Origin: Rhabditoides inermis
Taxonomy: Eukaryota; Nematoda; Chromadorea; Rhabditida; Rhabditidae
Assembly (NCBI GenBank): GCA_963966185.1
Contig: CAWZYM010000224.1
Coordinates: 309,501 to 373,500, forward strand
Reading direction: 5' to 3'
Length of the DNA: 64,000 nucleotides
The position numbers and the translations under genes were made by a program. Shown here one piece after another: positions 33,507 through 52,772 of the stretch. The notes under the pieces are model-generated. The model searched no databases, was not told the origin of the DNA, and worked only from the letters and a program-made list of their open reading frames with translations. Within the stretch, counting starts at the first letter, position 1. Every line of letters begins with the position of its first letter.

Positions 33507-35174
33507 CCAGTTGTATTTGTATCTTGTAGATTTTGTTTTCGAGCATTAAAAAAGAGAGTGTCGGGCATAGTCTTCCTTTGTCCCTCGTCCATAGTCGGCC
33601 TTGCAGAGCTCAAGAGTCTCTTGAAAAAAATGTGATTCTTTTATCTTTTGTTCATTTAGGAAAATTATTTATTTTCTATGTCTTTTTTTAAATAAGCTCC
33701 AGTCGCTTCTCTCCAAAGAAGTGCAAACTATTTGCCATTTCCGAACATCGCGTGAGAAAACAACCCACATACGAGGGCAATTCACACAGCGTTATCCTTA
33801 TTCTAAAACAACAACACCGACAACTAGGCTCTTTCCCCCTTCTCTCTCTCTCTCTCTCTCTCTCCTCTCTGTTGTCATTTCTTTGAAGCTGCGTACTTCA
33901 AGCATTTGACTTGGTAATCCCAACCACAGAAAACATGAGATGTGCGTTTTTGTTTTGAATGGATTAGTTTGAATGCATGTGGCCAATAAAATTCATAAAA
34001 CAAAAGTATAAATATTACAAAACTTCTAATAAAATTTAATTTCACGATTCGCGGGAGAGAAACACTGAAGTGTGTACCAGAGCAGAAGCGTAGTAAGTAA
34101 TACCGTTCTGTTTTGTTGTTGCCCGTTTTGGGTTGCGCCTTGTGTAAAACAGTTTAGAAATTCTGCGTTAATAGTTTTGATATTATGGAATGTTCAGTGA
34201 CTTCTTTAATCGTGTGATGTTGCAAGCATTTTGATAGTCCACTGTCAACGAGATTGCATCAAGGAAACCACAAAACACAAAGAGAATACCTTTCAACTTG
34301 TTTCGATGATGTGATAAAATCACTTATCAGTAAAAAGGGTTTCATGACAGGGTTTCAAAAACATACGGTTCTGACGCCTTGAAACGAATTTATTCAGAAT
34401 GTGCGTGTCAATAGTACGTCTCGTAGTGTTAAGCGAGATCGTCGCGTGTGTGGTATGCCGTGTTATCAAGAGAGGATTCGACCACCAGCAGGAAGTGGTC
34501 CGCTCTACCCCCTCATTCTCGGGTGGAGTTGCATTGGCTGGAAACGTGAAGCGGTGTGCTCAACAGAGAACGCGGCCGGAGAACGTACCTGCAAAGTGGA
34601 AGGAAAATATTTGATTTTCTCATGTGTTTTTGCTTTTCAACTGTGGACGATTCTACGATTTTTTCACTGTGTGTCTGAAAACTTCGTTTTTAGCTATTAA
34701 AACTTGTGAGAACTTGAGAGTGAGGTTGTCTCTGGAGAGAATCTGCGCTTGACAAGGCGATATTATTAGAAGAGAAAGAAATAAAGTAAGACGGAGATGA
34801 AGGGAGACAAAGATATGCGTTGAGATATTACTTCACTGGGACAGAGAGTAGAAAGAAGCTACATACGTCACTTTCTGTAATCATGTCCTAACCTGAATTT
34901 GACAGGGTTTATTTATAGTATGTTTGATGTACTTTTATAATTATAATCGACAATTTCAGAACTCTGTGCCTATCAGATCAGACACATTTCTTGTATCACA
35001 AATCCATAAACTCATGAATACTCTTTTTTTATATGAGTGAATGAGTGGAACATACTTTTGGAAACGTTGTTTTTATTTATCCGTACTTACCTCTCTCATA
35101 GGCTGAAACTCGAGGTCATCAATCCAGTTGAGTCCGAAAACATTGGGACGAGCGGAAACCTAAACGAAATATCT

Positions 35175-35213
<39 letters not shown>

Positions 35214-35822
35214 CTCTCTCTCAGAACTCACCACAGCAAGCATGCAAGCAAACAGAACGGCCAGCAATCGCATGGTCGATTGAAATGTTTTACCTAAAAG
35301 ACAAAACTGAAAAACACACTTGAATAACGGAAATGAAACCGTACACGCAACGCAATAAAGGATTTGTGTGAGAAGTCAGGGAATTCCTCCGATTCTTCCG
35401 ATAGACGCTGTGAAATAAGAAATTGTTTGCGTGACTCGTCGTTTAATGAAATCGTCCAGACAAAAGTAAGAGAAGCAAAACAGAACACACTATATCCTTT
35501 GGATGAATGGACGTTGAGTCATTTGCATTACTTATGGTAGAAGGTCTAGAAAACAAACAACTGACTTTCAATGGTTTCGAAAAGTGAATGAGTGAGTGAG
35601 TTGCGCCCACGTCTTAAATACAAAGGATTGAAGCTTGAAAGGCCGGCTCAGAGATCAAAACTCAGAGATCAAGCAACAATTGGTTGAAAAGTTCAATGTT
35701 TGAAGCGATTAGTGCATAGAAATGTTGAATGAAAAAGCGCTTGTGTAAGCAACGGCGATTTAGAGTGAATGCATGAGACTCGCAAACTACCAGGATGGGT
35801 CGAGGAGGCGGAGAAAGGAGAG
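33507..35822. repeat. segmental duplication, copy 2 (uninterrupted)
   Basis: Matches 23183-25005 followed directly by 27073-27515, from GTATTTGTATCTTGTAGA to GAGGCGGAGAAAGGA. This copy keeps the pre-insertion junction at about 35359. Confidence 0.9.
34505..35273 (-). CDS. small secreted peptide precursor, copy 2
   Basis: Exons 35273-35232, 35159-35091 and 34588-34505 give the same 64-residue product as copy 1 despite base changes in introns and at synonymous sites (for example GTG/GTA at the start of exon 3). Signal peptide, two FQPM motifs and HPRMRG end are all conserved. The promoter side (35.28-35.82 kb) is the uninterrupted version, whereas copy 1 has 2 kb inserted about 90 bases upstream of its start codon, so the two copies may differ in expression. 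Confidence 0.6.
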
Positions 35823-35843
35823 ATACGTGGGGATAAGGAGAGG

Positions 35844-35897
<54 letters not shown>

Positions 35898-36372
35898 AAG
35901 AGAGAGAGAGAATATTGAAGCATGGAAGTGCCTGGAATCCAACTCACCTAATTTATACAAATTGTCCACTTCTGTCTGCGATATCAATGTTCAATCGACT
36001 GATTGTAAATAGTTCGTGATGTAAGATGTAAGTATGTATATACACAACAACATGCACACTCAAGTTCAATTATTCATCAATTTATTCGTTTGGCGGTTGA
36101 GTCAACCCGACTAGAGAAACCTTGGAATTGAGAAGGAACGGAAAGAGGCACTACTAATCTATACAAACACGAATAAGTGGACTGCGAAAACATGAATCGA
36201 GAAAAAAACCACTTTGACACAACTGGGAGGGGGAGACAAGATCACAGTCGGTGAAAACAACAATATTAATATGGAACACAACCAGTTTTTTTGCAGGGAT
36301 AAAGCGTGAATCTCAATCGTCATAAAACTTGGGGTGATATGCCAAGTTCTGAGGGAGAGTGGAATATGCAAA

Positions 36373-43742
<7,370 letters not shown>

Positions 43743-43984
43743 GGTGAAGTGTGCTTTGTAGTTTGATCAGGAGTAGTAATAATATAGTAATGTCCTGAGA
43801 GTCAGTTGAGCATCTGAATGACGGAAATGCGAATCCGGTAAAAATGCGTCCACGCAAGCAAGCGGTCAAACAGTGTCGAGTTAGCGACTAGTCGCGCGAG
43901 AAAAGGTGGAGAGAGAGAGGCGGAGAGAGAGGGGGAGAGAGAGCGCGCGAGCGAGCGAGCGAGCGAGCGAGCGAGAGAGAGGGA

Positions 43985-44036
<52 letters not shown>

Positions 44037-44422
44037 AAAGATCTCCTCTTCATGGAAGGAACGTCATAAGATGTTATCGTGGGCGCAGCACAATGAAGAA
44101 ATGAATGTTCACGAGAATCGCAAATTCAATGCGTGGTGAGAATCGCATTAGAGGCCCGCGAAAGCCATCATGGCATGCGAGCATCGATCGATCAGGAGAA
44201 GAATATCATTATGCTATAATCAAACAAACGAATACATATCAGTCATTCAATGAATTAATTTGAGTGGTTGAAAAGTGGATAGTCTTCTACGACTATGCAT
44301 GGAGGTTTGTCTCGCACTGACCGCCCTGAGGGCGAATACAAACTCGCGCCCTGAGGGGGAATCGGGAGCATGCAAACAGTTGAGTCACACCTGGACACTC
44401 TCGCGCGGGAGAGAGTGGACAA

Positions 44423-44460
<38 letters not shown>

Positions 44461-44769
44461 GAGGAGTGAAACCGACCAGCGGTCACGAAAGACAAAGCAA
44501 ACTGTCGTAGCAAAAAAGGGAAGAGCAGCTAATGCTCATTTAGAGATTTAGAGGCAATGATGGCGTCATGGGAAGAAGGAGAAAGAGCATAAACGATATA
44601 ACGGCAGCGATTATCCCATTAAAGACAAATGTAAACACGATGAGCGTGCAACACATTCGCATAGAGAATAAGAGAATGGACATGGTTTAGGAAAACGAGT
44701 ACTCGTTTTGGGTACTAATAGAACCAAATCCATGCGTGTCTCACTAATTTGCACAGCAAAATGGGTCAA

Positions 44770-45440
44770 AGGCCTCCGACAGACTTTTTCGCGAGCGAAA
44801 TGCGAAAATAATCGCAAAACTTTTAGCTTGAGAGAATCGCGAAACTACCCATAATCGCGCGAATTGGTGATCTTTTTCGCTGAAATTTGGCGAATTCGAA
44901 GATATTCGCTTCCACTGAGAATTACGCAGATTTGTTTTCTTTGTTATAATTGAAAACTTACTTCTTAGAGGTTGTGTGACATGTTTAACACCAAACATTC
45001 AAATAGGAACATTGTTTTGTCACTGGCGCACGTCTTTTTTCAAATTCGCCAAACTTTTCGCGCGAATCGGGTGGCACGAGTGCGCAACGACTAGTATGTA
45101 ATAGCAGCAAACAATTGTGGTCAATACAGCTTTCACGATGTTCATGAAGTGTATTTTCAATTATAAAGAATGAAAAATATACAGAAAAGTGAAAATTATT
45201 ACCTGGATTCGCGAAAAAGTAGCGAATCTGTGGTATCTCTCGTTTCGCAGCGAAAACGGTGTCCGCGAAAATTTTCGCGATTCGCTGAAATTTTTGCGCG
45301 AAAAAGTATGTCACCTATTTTCGCAAATTTTTGCCGAAAACATTTTTGCGATTCGCGCTGCGAATTGCAAATCAATAATGCATGCTAAAGCATTGCAGTT
45401 TTCGCGCGATTTTTTTCGCGAAAAAGTCTGCCCGGGGCCT
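44770..45440. mobile_element. non-autonomous DNA element rich in TTTTCGCGA
   Basis: Terminal inverted repeats of 24 bases (AGGCCTCCGACAGACTTTTTCGCG and its near complement at 45417-45440, 3 mismatches) bound 671 bases. TCGCGAAA/TTTTCGCG motifs recur many times throughout. No long frame. A clear target duplication is not visible beyond AA. Confidence 0.75.
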
Positions 45441-45491
45441 AAGAACCTGGAATCCGCCTGTTTACAATTCAAGGCCACACGAGAGGGGAAG

Positions 45492-45535
<44 letters not shown>

Positions 45536-46170
45536 GGATAGAGAAATTATAAAACCGACAAACCGCGCCAATTATGGTGTTCCAACAACAATTTAACGCG
45601 ATTTACTAGCTCGCAGAGACTTTGGGAATCTCATTACAGAATGGAACGTCCTTGAAAAAAAGCGAACAGGTGAAATTTCGAAAGTTGGATTGCGCGAAAC
45701 GACCAAATGTTTCCGACCACACATAACTGAATCAACGCTGCACAAAGAAGTTTGAAGAGGCGCTCTCTTCTCTCAAGGTCGACCCCTCATTCAAATCGAA
45801 TGATGACAGGACGAGATTGCAAGGAAACTGGAACTACTCTATACTACATAACTAACACGTTACATACGCGTACTCGAAAGTGGACGATAATCGCTGCAGG
45901 GCGCGCGGCGGTCAGAAAGAGAGTAAACAACAAACAAACAAAGCGACGGCGGGCGGAAGGTGAGAGTGAACGGGGGAGTGGCCTGGATGAAGAATGTTCA
46001 CGCGAATTCACGGAATCCGCGTGGATATCGGATGGATAAGCGATAAACCGAATGACGCGGCAAGAGAAAGGCAGAACCGGTCCTCACAGACTGGTAACGA
46101 TCGCAAAAATTGCCATGAAATTGGATATGGTAGGTGGAAACACATACACAACATCCCAAAAACTGCGAGA

Positions 46171-46229
46171 GTTGATCTACATAACGAGCCTCTGCGACCT
46201 TGTTGATCTACATAACGAGCCTCTGCGAC
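46171..46229. repeat. 28-bp tandem repeat
   Basis: GTTGATCTACATAACGAGCC and the next 8 bases are repeated with a period of 31. Between 43.8 and 46.9 kb only microsatellites and the element at 44770 are recognised. Confidence 0.85.
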
Positions 46230-46603
46230 AGAAATGGACAAAGAAGGAGAGGGGTGAGAGAGTGTGGGGAGACGAGAGAGGGGAGAAGAGCGAGAGCACA
46301 GCACGCGAGTCAAGAAGAAATGGAACAAAAAAGGGGTAAGCCGCGCGGGAGAGAGAGGTGTATAGTCAAGAGAGAGGGAGAGAGAGAGGAAGTGGACACA
46401 TTTGAAATGCCCTCAAGCGAGCTTCAAGTGAATAGTTTAGTGTTGTGTTCGTTTCTCTATACGTTGTCATAGCAAATTCACACAGGAAGAAAAAGTTAAT
46501 GACATCCATTGTAACAAATGTCAAAGGAAGTGACAGAGACGTTTATTAGAGCATTCAAGTGACGCAGCGGTTGCGTGAAAGCAGACTGGTTCCCACCGCG
46601 CAA

Positions 46604-46645
<42 letters not shown>

Positions 46646-46934
46646 AGTGAGAGAGGGAGAGAGAGAGATGACAGAAGCTGCAGAATATGAGTCAGCGTTC
46701 AACGAATAAGAACGATTCACCTGCGAAAGGGAAACTCATTACAATCACAGTAACAAACTGCATGAAAACCAGTATAATGGGAATATTTGAACTTAAATTT
46801 CAAGAAAACATCACACGAATAAATACTCACTATTCAAAATCTTACATTACTTATCAAAACAACAACTTTTGAGGATTCGAGCACTTCAAAATAAAAATTA
46901 CACAACAAAATATTTTTTTCAAAAAAAAACGCAC

Positions 46935-47127
46935 CTTCTTTTCATATTCTCCTCGCTCATTGGATTGTTATTAGGACGTTTTTCTGTATCTAAAAATACA
47001 TGAATCCACATTAACATTCACTATAATCGTTTCATTCGACTGAACTTTGCGTCATCGTTTCATTAAACGTATGTACCTCCCATTTCGTCTCCTGTGGTTC
47101 TGAAGAGACGAGGCGTGCAGGAACGTT
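46935..47127 (-). CDS. candidate alternative first exons of the SLC44 gene
   Basis: Exon A (47127-47077, acceptor CCCTTTCAG, donor GAG|GTACAT) and exon B (46989-46935, acceptor TTTTTAG, donor AAG|GTGCGT) lie 3.2 kb upstream of the main first exon. An ATG at 47083 gives MGDTEKRPNNNPMSEENMKR, ending in the same phase (2) as the main exon 1, so it can splice to exon 2 (RGCTDVGCC). The resemblance of NNNPMSEENMKRR to the main exon's end, DNPMMSTRR, supports this. Upstream of 47127 the frame stays open, so a further 5' exon is possible. Confidence 0.5.
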
Positions 47128-47229
47128 CTGAAAGGGCATACATTATGAGAATGAAGATGAGTTAAGAGTTACTGGTAAATGGTAAAAAAGATAACTGGCA
47201 AAACGACGATCCAGTCTCGCAACTGCCTA

Positions 47230-47560
47230 TTACATGTGGCGTGAGAGCGACTAGAAAAGGAGGAAGCCTGTGCGGATTACTATAGTAACGCCGCCGGTAC
47301 AATTGAATTCAGCGGTGATATTGCAGAAAACGTAGGTAATGAAGTCAAAATCAGCGGAGAAAGACGCACGAAATATATACAGTAGGAAGGCATGTGGGAT
47401 ACCGCCAGCTCGCCGTTACAGTTCGCAGATCGCTACAGTTCACGGAAACGAGTGTCGTTCCCGGTCTTTCAAATGTTACAGTTCGCAGACAGGCGAGTTC
47501 CGTCAGAGGAAGGTCACTTCCGGTGTTTTTTTTTAAATTTTGGCTAGGGCTTGGTACGGG
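47230..47560. other. spacer with repeated TTACAGTTCGCAG
   Basis: TTACAGTTCGCAG occurs near 47414 and 47475, with a related CTACAGTTCACGG between. No gene is seen between 47.13 and 48.36 kb;(GA)n/(GT)n tract at 47838-47886. Confidence 0.4.
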
Positions 47561-47836
47561 GCATGCCTACAAGAATCCATCGTAACATAGCGAGTTGTGG
47601 GGAGTGACCTGTTGCCATTTGCTTGTGAACACATTCAGATAGAGAGCTTTCATCGGATCCCAATGAAATATGGTATATTCGTGATTCGGAAAACAAAACA
47701 CAATCGATTCTGATATTTTTGTTTCATAATTTTCACAATCTGAAAAGTCGAGTGACTTTTCAGAAATTCATCTAATCACAGCAGTCGCCCGCCAGACTGA
47801 ACCGCCGCCGGCAGAGTAGACTCTTGCGACTGAGTC

Positions 47837-47879
<43 letters not shown>

Positions 47880-48360
47880 TGTGTGTATAGTGAGAGCATA
47901 AGCGAGGGACACTTGTGCTATCGAGGGACCAATCTTATTAGTATAGTCAATAAAGTAAAATAACTACAAAAACACATATCATCATCTTTAACAATCTTTG
48001 CAATCACTATTTTTAGTACTTCTCTTATTGACTTTGTTTCACGTTGTTTCAATGTGGCTTTGACTTTCAGAACCCCAAAATACCCTCACGAAAGGTCATT
48101 CTGCCTGAAGGTAGCCATCGGCAGAGTAGGGACGGAGTCGACTCTCGATCGAGACTCGATGTGAGAGAGAGTGTGACTGCGGAGCGTCCAGACGCGTGAG
48201 GATCAGAGAGGACTAGAGAGCACGAGCAATATAAGAGGAGTAGACGTGATGAGAGAGTGTGTCTCACGTGGAGAGTGGGGAGAGAAGCGAGAGCATGGCA
48301 CACCGTGGACAACGTGGGTCACGTGGCACATGCGGCTCACATTTCTCTGACTGTACTTTA

Positions 48361-49397
48361 ATTATCTGTTAAAAAGTACTTGCGTAAAGATATTAGGTTT
48401 GTCTTGACCCAATTCAACAAAAGCGCATGCATAAAACGTTTACAAATACTAAAACAAACCTGCGCCTCTCTCTTTCCCCCCTCTCTCTCTCCTCTCTTCT
48501 CTCTCTCTGTCTTCTCTCTCTAGACGTATGACGTTATTCATTTGTGTTGTTATATTTCATCTGTTAGTGTCCACTGTCCGTTATGCGCAGGTTTGTTTTA
48601 GTATTTGTAAACGTTTTATGCATGCGCTTTTGTTGAATTGGGTCAAGACAAACCTAATATCTTTACGCAAGTACTTTTTAACAGATAATATATGTGCTTT
48701 TGTTGAATTTCATAGAAATTTCTTCTCTTTCTGATTCCCAAGCTCTGTCGTTAATTAGTACGCATAGAACTATTATGTGACACATTTTATGATGTGACGC
48801 ACAATGTTGCGTGTATATGTAACTATATTTTTCTTGGTATTGTATGGAAACAATTCTAATCGACACTTCTCTGAATTTCGGTCGCCGTGGTGTAAATGCA
48901 TGTCTGCGCTCTCACCCGACAGCGTGCTCTCTCGCGATTTCTCTGCGCGCCCTGCCCGCCTACCGGGAGAGAGAGCTAGCCAGAGTCACGGGAACCCAAA
49001 ACAACGCAAACCCGGCGCGAATTAGACGCTGGCGGCGGCGGGGCGAACTACACTCAAAGTGCTAGTTGGAGAACACGCGCAGAAAACGACGAGAGAGTAC
49101 GCTTTCGGCAGAGAGTCAGCGTTACCGGACACGACTTCCACCCACCCACCCACCCACCCACCCACACGCTGGCCTCTCACCTCATGGGTGCGCGAGATCG
49201 CTCATAACTTCTTTCGGAGAAAAGATACAAAGATGCCATCAATTAGTGATCTGGCCTACGGAACCGTGCGAATCTAACTAACATGAATTGGATGAGTTCA
49301 CATTCCTGCTAACATGATTTTTGGATATAGCTTCTTGAAAATTCTGGCGCTAGCCCTATCCTAAGCCAAAAGAGAGGGCGCTGCGCGCCCTCTCTAA
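48361..49397 (+). mobile_element. composite element: 5' palindrome and 3' GC hairpin (copy 2)
   Basis: Same architecture as 14321-15562. Palindrome arms (about 48361-48460 and 48590-48688, TCTGTTAAAAAGTACTTGCG and inverse) surround a CT-rich loop. The 410-base distal part matches copy 1 and ends at the hairpin AGAGGGCGC-TGC-GCGCCCTCTCTAA. A CCCA tetranucleotide repeat (49139-49163) is longer than in copy 1. Confidence 0.7.
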
Positions 49398-49532
49398 CTT
49401 ACTTGTTGTAGACAGACGAGCTCCGATAGAGATCAACAACGGCCTGCACATCCTTCCGGTCGAAGACGTAGATTCCATGAGAGGCGAGCACCGTCTACGA
49501 GTGAGTGAACTTGCGTCAGATTCCTGAAATGT

Positions 49533-50700
49533 ATGATGTTTATGTTGATTTGCAGAATCAGAGGAACGGTGCTCGATCCCAACGCGCCGTTCATGAACCC
49601 CATCCAGTTGAAGTTCATCGTTACCGAATTCCACGGAGGAGACGGGTTCACCGTCAAGAACATGGTGCACGCAGCGCAACTATCAGCGGCGTACCGGACA
49701 GGTGGATCTCCTGCTCTCTTTCATACCTACAACACGCTGCGCGATCGAGAGGTGAGAGTGAGCCGTAATTTAATGATTGTCTACTGCAAATACATATAAA
49801 CTGTTTAGGAGACCACCTTTCCGTACACATCGCAAGATTGCTTCTCCACAATCTGTGCGATGATGATGTCGCCTCTCGCCCACCCGTTCACTACTGAACT
49901 CGAACGGGCCACCTCACGTGGAGTGGGCACAGCGGGAATTTCGGACGGAGAGATGTGTGCTGATGGATATGCCCAGTGCCAGCCCCCAACACAATATAAG
50001 GTACATTACATTCAATCGATCGATGCTAATAACTACGTTGCAGCAGCTGTTCGCTCTGCGCGGGTTCATCACTCGACGACTACAGGGACGTCCATACAGA
50101 CACGTGTGCAACAGCTACGTGCACATAGTAGAAGCTCTGCATTCTGGTGTCGCGATGGGAGTGCACTTCGAGCTAGTGGCGACAATCCTTGTCGCCGACG
50201 AACAGCGTAACGCTCTCACCCACGCTCTCTGCAAGGGATTGCATATTCTACTGCCACCCCTCATGTGCATGTGTTCGGATACACAAGAAGTGTACCGCCA
50301 TTGGGCTGCAGCGAAGGATCTGTTGACAGCTCTACCGAAAACAAAATGCTATCTATACACCTCATCCTTCGCGGAGATAAGCTGTCCCACTCACATTCTT
50401 GGCTTCCGACCCGCGACCGATCGTGACGGCGTACTCTCGTCCGCACAGGTGCTTGCATGGGTGACTGTGGTGGGCAAACAGCTGCGTCACGCCAACTTGT
50501 CGCGCATCTTCACGCACTTCCTCGAAGAGATCAGAAGTGAATCGATTTCAGTGCAGTGTCATTTGTTTGACATCGTCGTGGGACCTATTTATGTAATTGA
50601 CAGACTGTCGTAGTTTTTGAATCGCTATTTTCAGTCGAGTTGGCCGCCGACGCTGCACGTGACGTGTGTTGCGTCTCACACCGGGCGGGCGGGGAAATAA
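49533..50700 (+). CDS. unrecognised multi-exon gene
   Basis: Exons roughly 49557-49751, 49809-50000 and 50044 to at least 50540 join in frame (phase 0 junctions). They encode at least 290 residues with FIVTEFHGGDGFTVKNMVHA, CSTI-type Cys/Met-rich stretches and a helical C-terminal part (HALCKGLHILLPPLMCMC, HANLSRIFTHFLEEIRS). The frame would close at 50613. Alternatively a last exon from 50635 (TTTTCAG) ends at 50700, where TAA lies inside AATAAA, so stop codon and polyadenylation signal overlap. The 5' end is unclear: ATG at 49533 reads across an apparent acceptor at 49556. I recognise no family; structure searches are needed to name it. Confidence 0.55.
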
Positions 50701-51093
50701 AAGCCCGTCTCGTCGTCTGCCGCTCTCTCGTCTTTCTGTTTTTCCTTCCGTTACAAACATCAACTTTCAATTTTTATTTTTTTGAACTGTATTAATATTG
50801 TTACGGTAGTTGTAATGTGTATTATTTTGTTTTATGACATTAATAAATGTTTTCATTGCAATTGGTTGACTTTGAGATGAGTGCTGACCCGTTAGACGAC
50901 CACTCCTACTTCCCCGCTTCGAAGCGACCGAAAACTCGCAGGAGATGCGAAAAAGGAACGAGGGCAAAACTTTCTGCAACTCGAGGTTGAAGGGGAATAA
51001 GAACAAGAAAAAAAAATGAATTGATTAATAATACAGCTGGAAGAAAATTCACGTGGGAATGGAATTATGAGCATCTGAACATAACACAACATT

Positions 51094-51384
51094 TTTTTTG
51101 TTTAGCCGGTTGAATCCGGGGTCCTCCTAGTCGAGAACAAGATAGGGTTCTTGGATTACGACGACGTCAGCAGAGGTAGTTGGGTTGGTTGGCGTCGGAC
51201 GTCTTGAATTCCGTTCTTGAGTCCGTAGATGGTGCTGTGACGCCTTCTGGCTACCATGAGAGTGGATTGCCACACCACAGGGGCTTGGTGAATTTCGCAA
51301 GAATGGTTGACTCCGAGGGGGATCGAACCAGCGACCGTGAGATTGAGAGACGAACGCTCTATCCACTGAGCCGCGCCCCCGGCC
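51094..51384 (-). mobile_element. tRNA-derived SINE, family 2 copy 2
   Basis: Nearly identical to 32003-32304, including the head (GGCTCAGTGGATAGAGC, GGTTCGATCCCC) and body. It ends in CTAAACAAAAAAAA. High similarity suggests recent activity of this family. Confidence 0.8.
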
Positions 51385-51387
51385 TAT

Positions 51388-51432
51388 ATATTTATCACTC
51401 AGGGAACATATTTATCACTCAGGGAACAAGCC
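51388..51432. repeat. short tandem repeat
   Basis: ATATTTATCACTCAGGGAAC occurs twice in tandem at the edge of the SINE. Confidence 0.8.
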
Positions 51433-51742
51433 CGTGGTTTCGCGAAGCAACCGTCCATCCGAAAGAAGGAAGATCATGTAGCAGAACATGAAGGAAACAA
51501 CTCCCTGGCATCCCCTGTGCAGCATCGATACATCCTGCCCCTCTCACCACACTACCCACCGCCTATGTATGGTACGCTACAGTAATCCGACAAATAACTT
51601 CCTAATCTAACTGTAGACCGCACTCGCTCCCCGAGTCCCGATCCAGGTCCGAGCAGAATTGATCCAGTCAGGCGCCGTATGCCACACAAAACAAGTAGGT
51701 AAAACATATTTACAATACATACATCTTCAAATAGAACAACAG

Positions 51743-52772
51743 ACGCATATTTACAGAGTGTGACGACGACTGAGAGATGTGCAGCAGCGGCGAGGTCGGC
51801 GAGCACGGCGTAGCGGACGACAACGCTGTAACGAGGAGTTGCTCTGAGAAACGCCTGGTCGAAGACACACTCACCTCGGAGGAGCTGGACTGCCTGTTGG
51901 ACAAGGTAGATCCCTCTGCGACTCACGGCAATGATGAGAGCGACATCGACGCATATTTACAGAGTGTGACGACGACTGAGAGATGTGCAGCAGCGGCGAG
52001 GTCGGCGAGCACGGCGTAGCGGACGACAACGCTGTAACGAGGAGTTGCTCTGAGAAACGCCTGGTCGAAGACACACTCACCTCGGAGGAGCTGGACTGCC
52101 TGTTGGACGGGGTAGATCTCTCTGCGACTCACGGCGATGATGAGAGCGACATCGACGCATATTTACAGAGTGTGACGACGACTGAGAGATGTGCAGCAGC
52201 GGCGAGGTCGGCGAGCACGGCGTAGCGGACGACAACGCTGTAACGAGGAGTTGCTCTGAGAAACGCCTGGTCGAAGACACACTCACCTCGGAGGAGCTGG
52301 ACTGCCTGTTGGACGGGGTAGATCCCTCTGCGACCCACGGCGATGATGAGAGCGACTTCGACGCATATTTACAGAGTGTGACGACGACTGAGAGATGTGC
52401 AGCAGCGGCGAGGTCGGCGAGCACGGCGTAGCGGACGACAACGCTGTAACGAGGAGTTGCTCTGAGAAACGCCTGGTCGAAGACACACTCACCTCGGAGG
52501 AGCTGGACTGCCTGTTGGACGGGGTAGATCCCTCTGCGACTCACGGCGATGATGAGAGCGACATCGACGCATATTCACAGAGTGTGACGACGACTGAGAG
52601 ATGTGCAGCAGCGGCGAGGTCGGCCAGCACGGCGTAGCGGACAACAACGCTGTAACGAGGAGTTGCTCTGAGAAACGCCTGGTCGAAGACACACTCACCT
52701 CGGAGGAGCTGGACTGCCTGTTGGACGGGGTAGATCCCTCTGCGACTCACGGCGATGATGAGAGCGACATCG
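51743..52772 (+). repeat. 206-bp tandem array, five units
   Basis: Units start ACGCATATTTACAG at 51743, 51949, 52155, 52361 and 52567, with only scattered differences. Each carries the acceptor-like end and the first part of the exon encoding MCSSGEVG...EELDCLLD. The other locus (59.5 kb) has one unit. Since 206 is not a multiple of 3, each junction shifts frame and closes an 80-codon reading frame. Confidence 0.95.

Noticed and set aside
43990..44035. CRISPR-like or regularly spaced repeat array
   Set aside because: GAGC and GA repeats are simple microsatellites without spacers, and the genome is eukaryotic.
49405..49498. Minus-strand exon (TVLASHGIYVFDRKD, acceptor and donor present)
   Set aside because: It is isolated between a repeat and a plus-strand gene with no joining exons found; a plus-strand reading into the next exon hits a stop or the wrong frame. 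Left as possible but unsupported.
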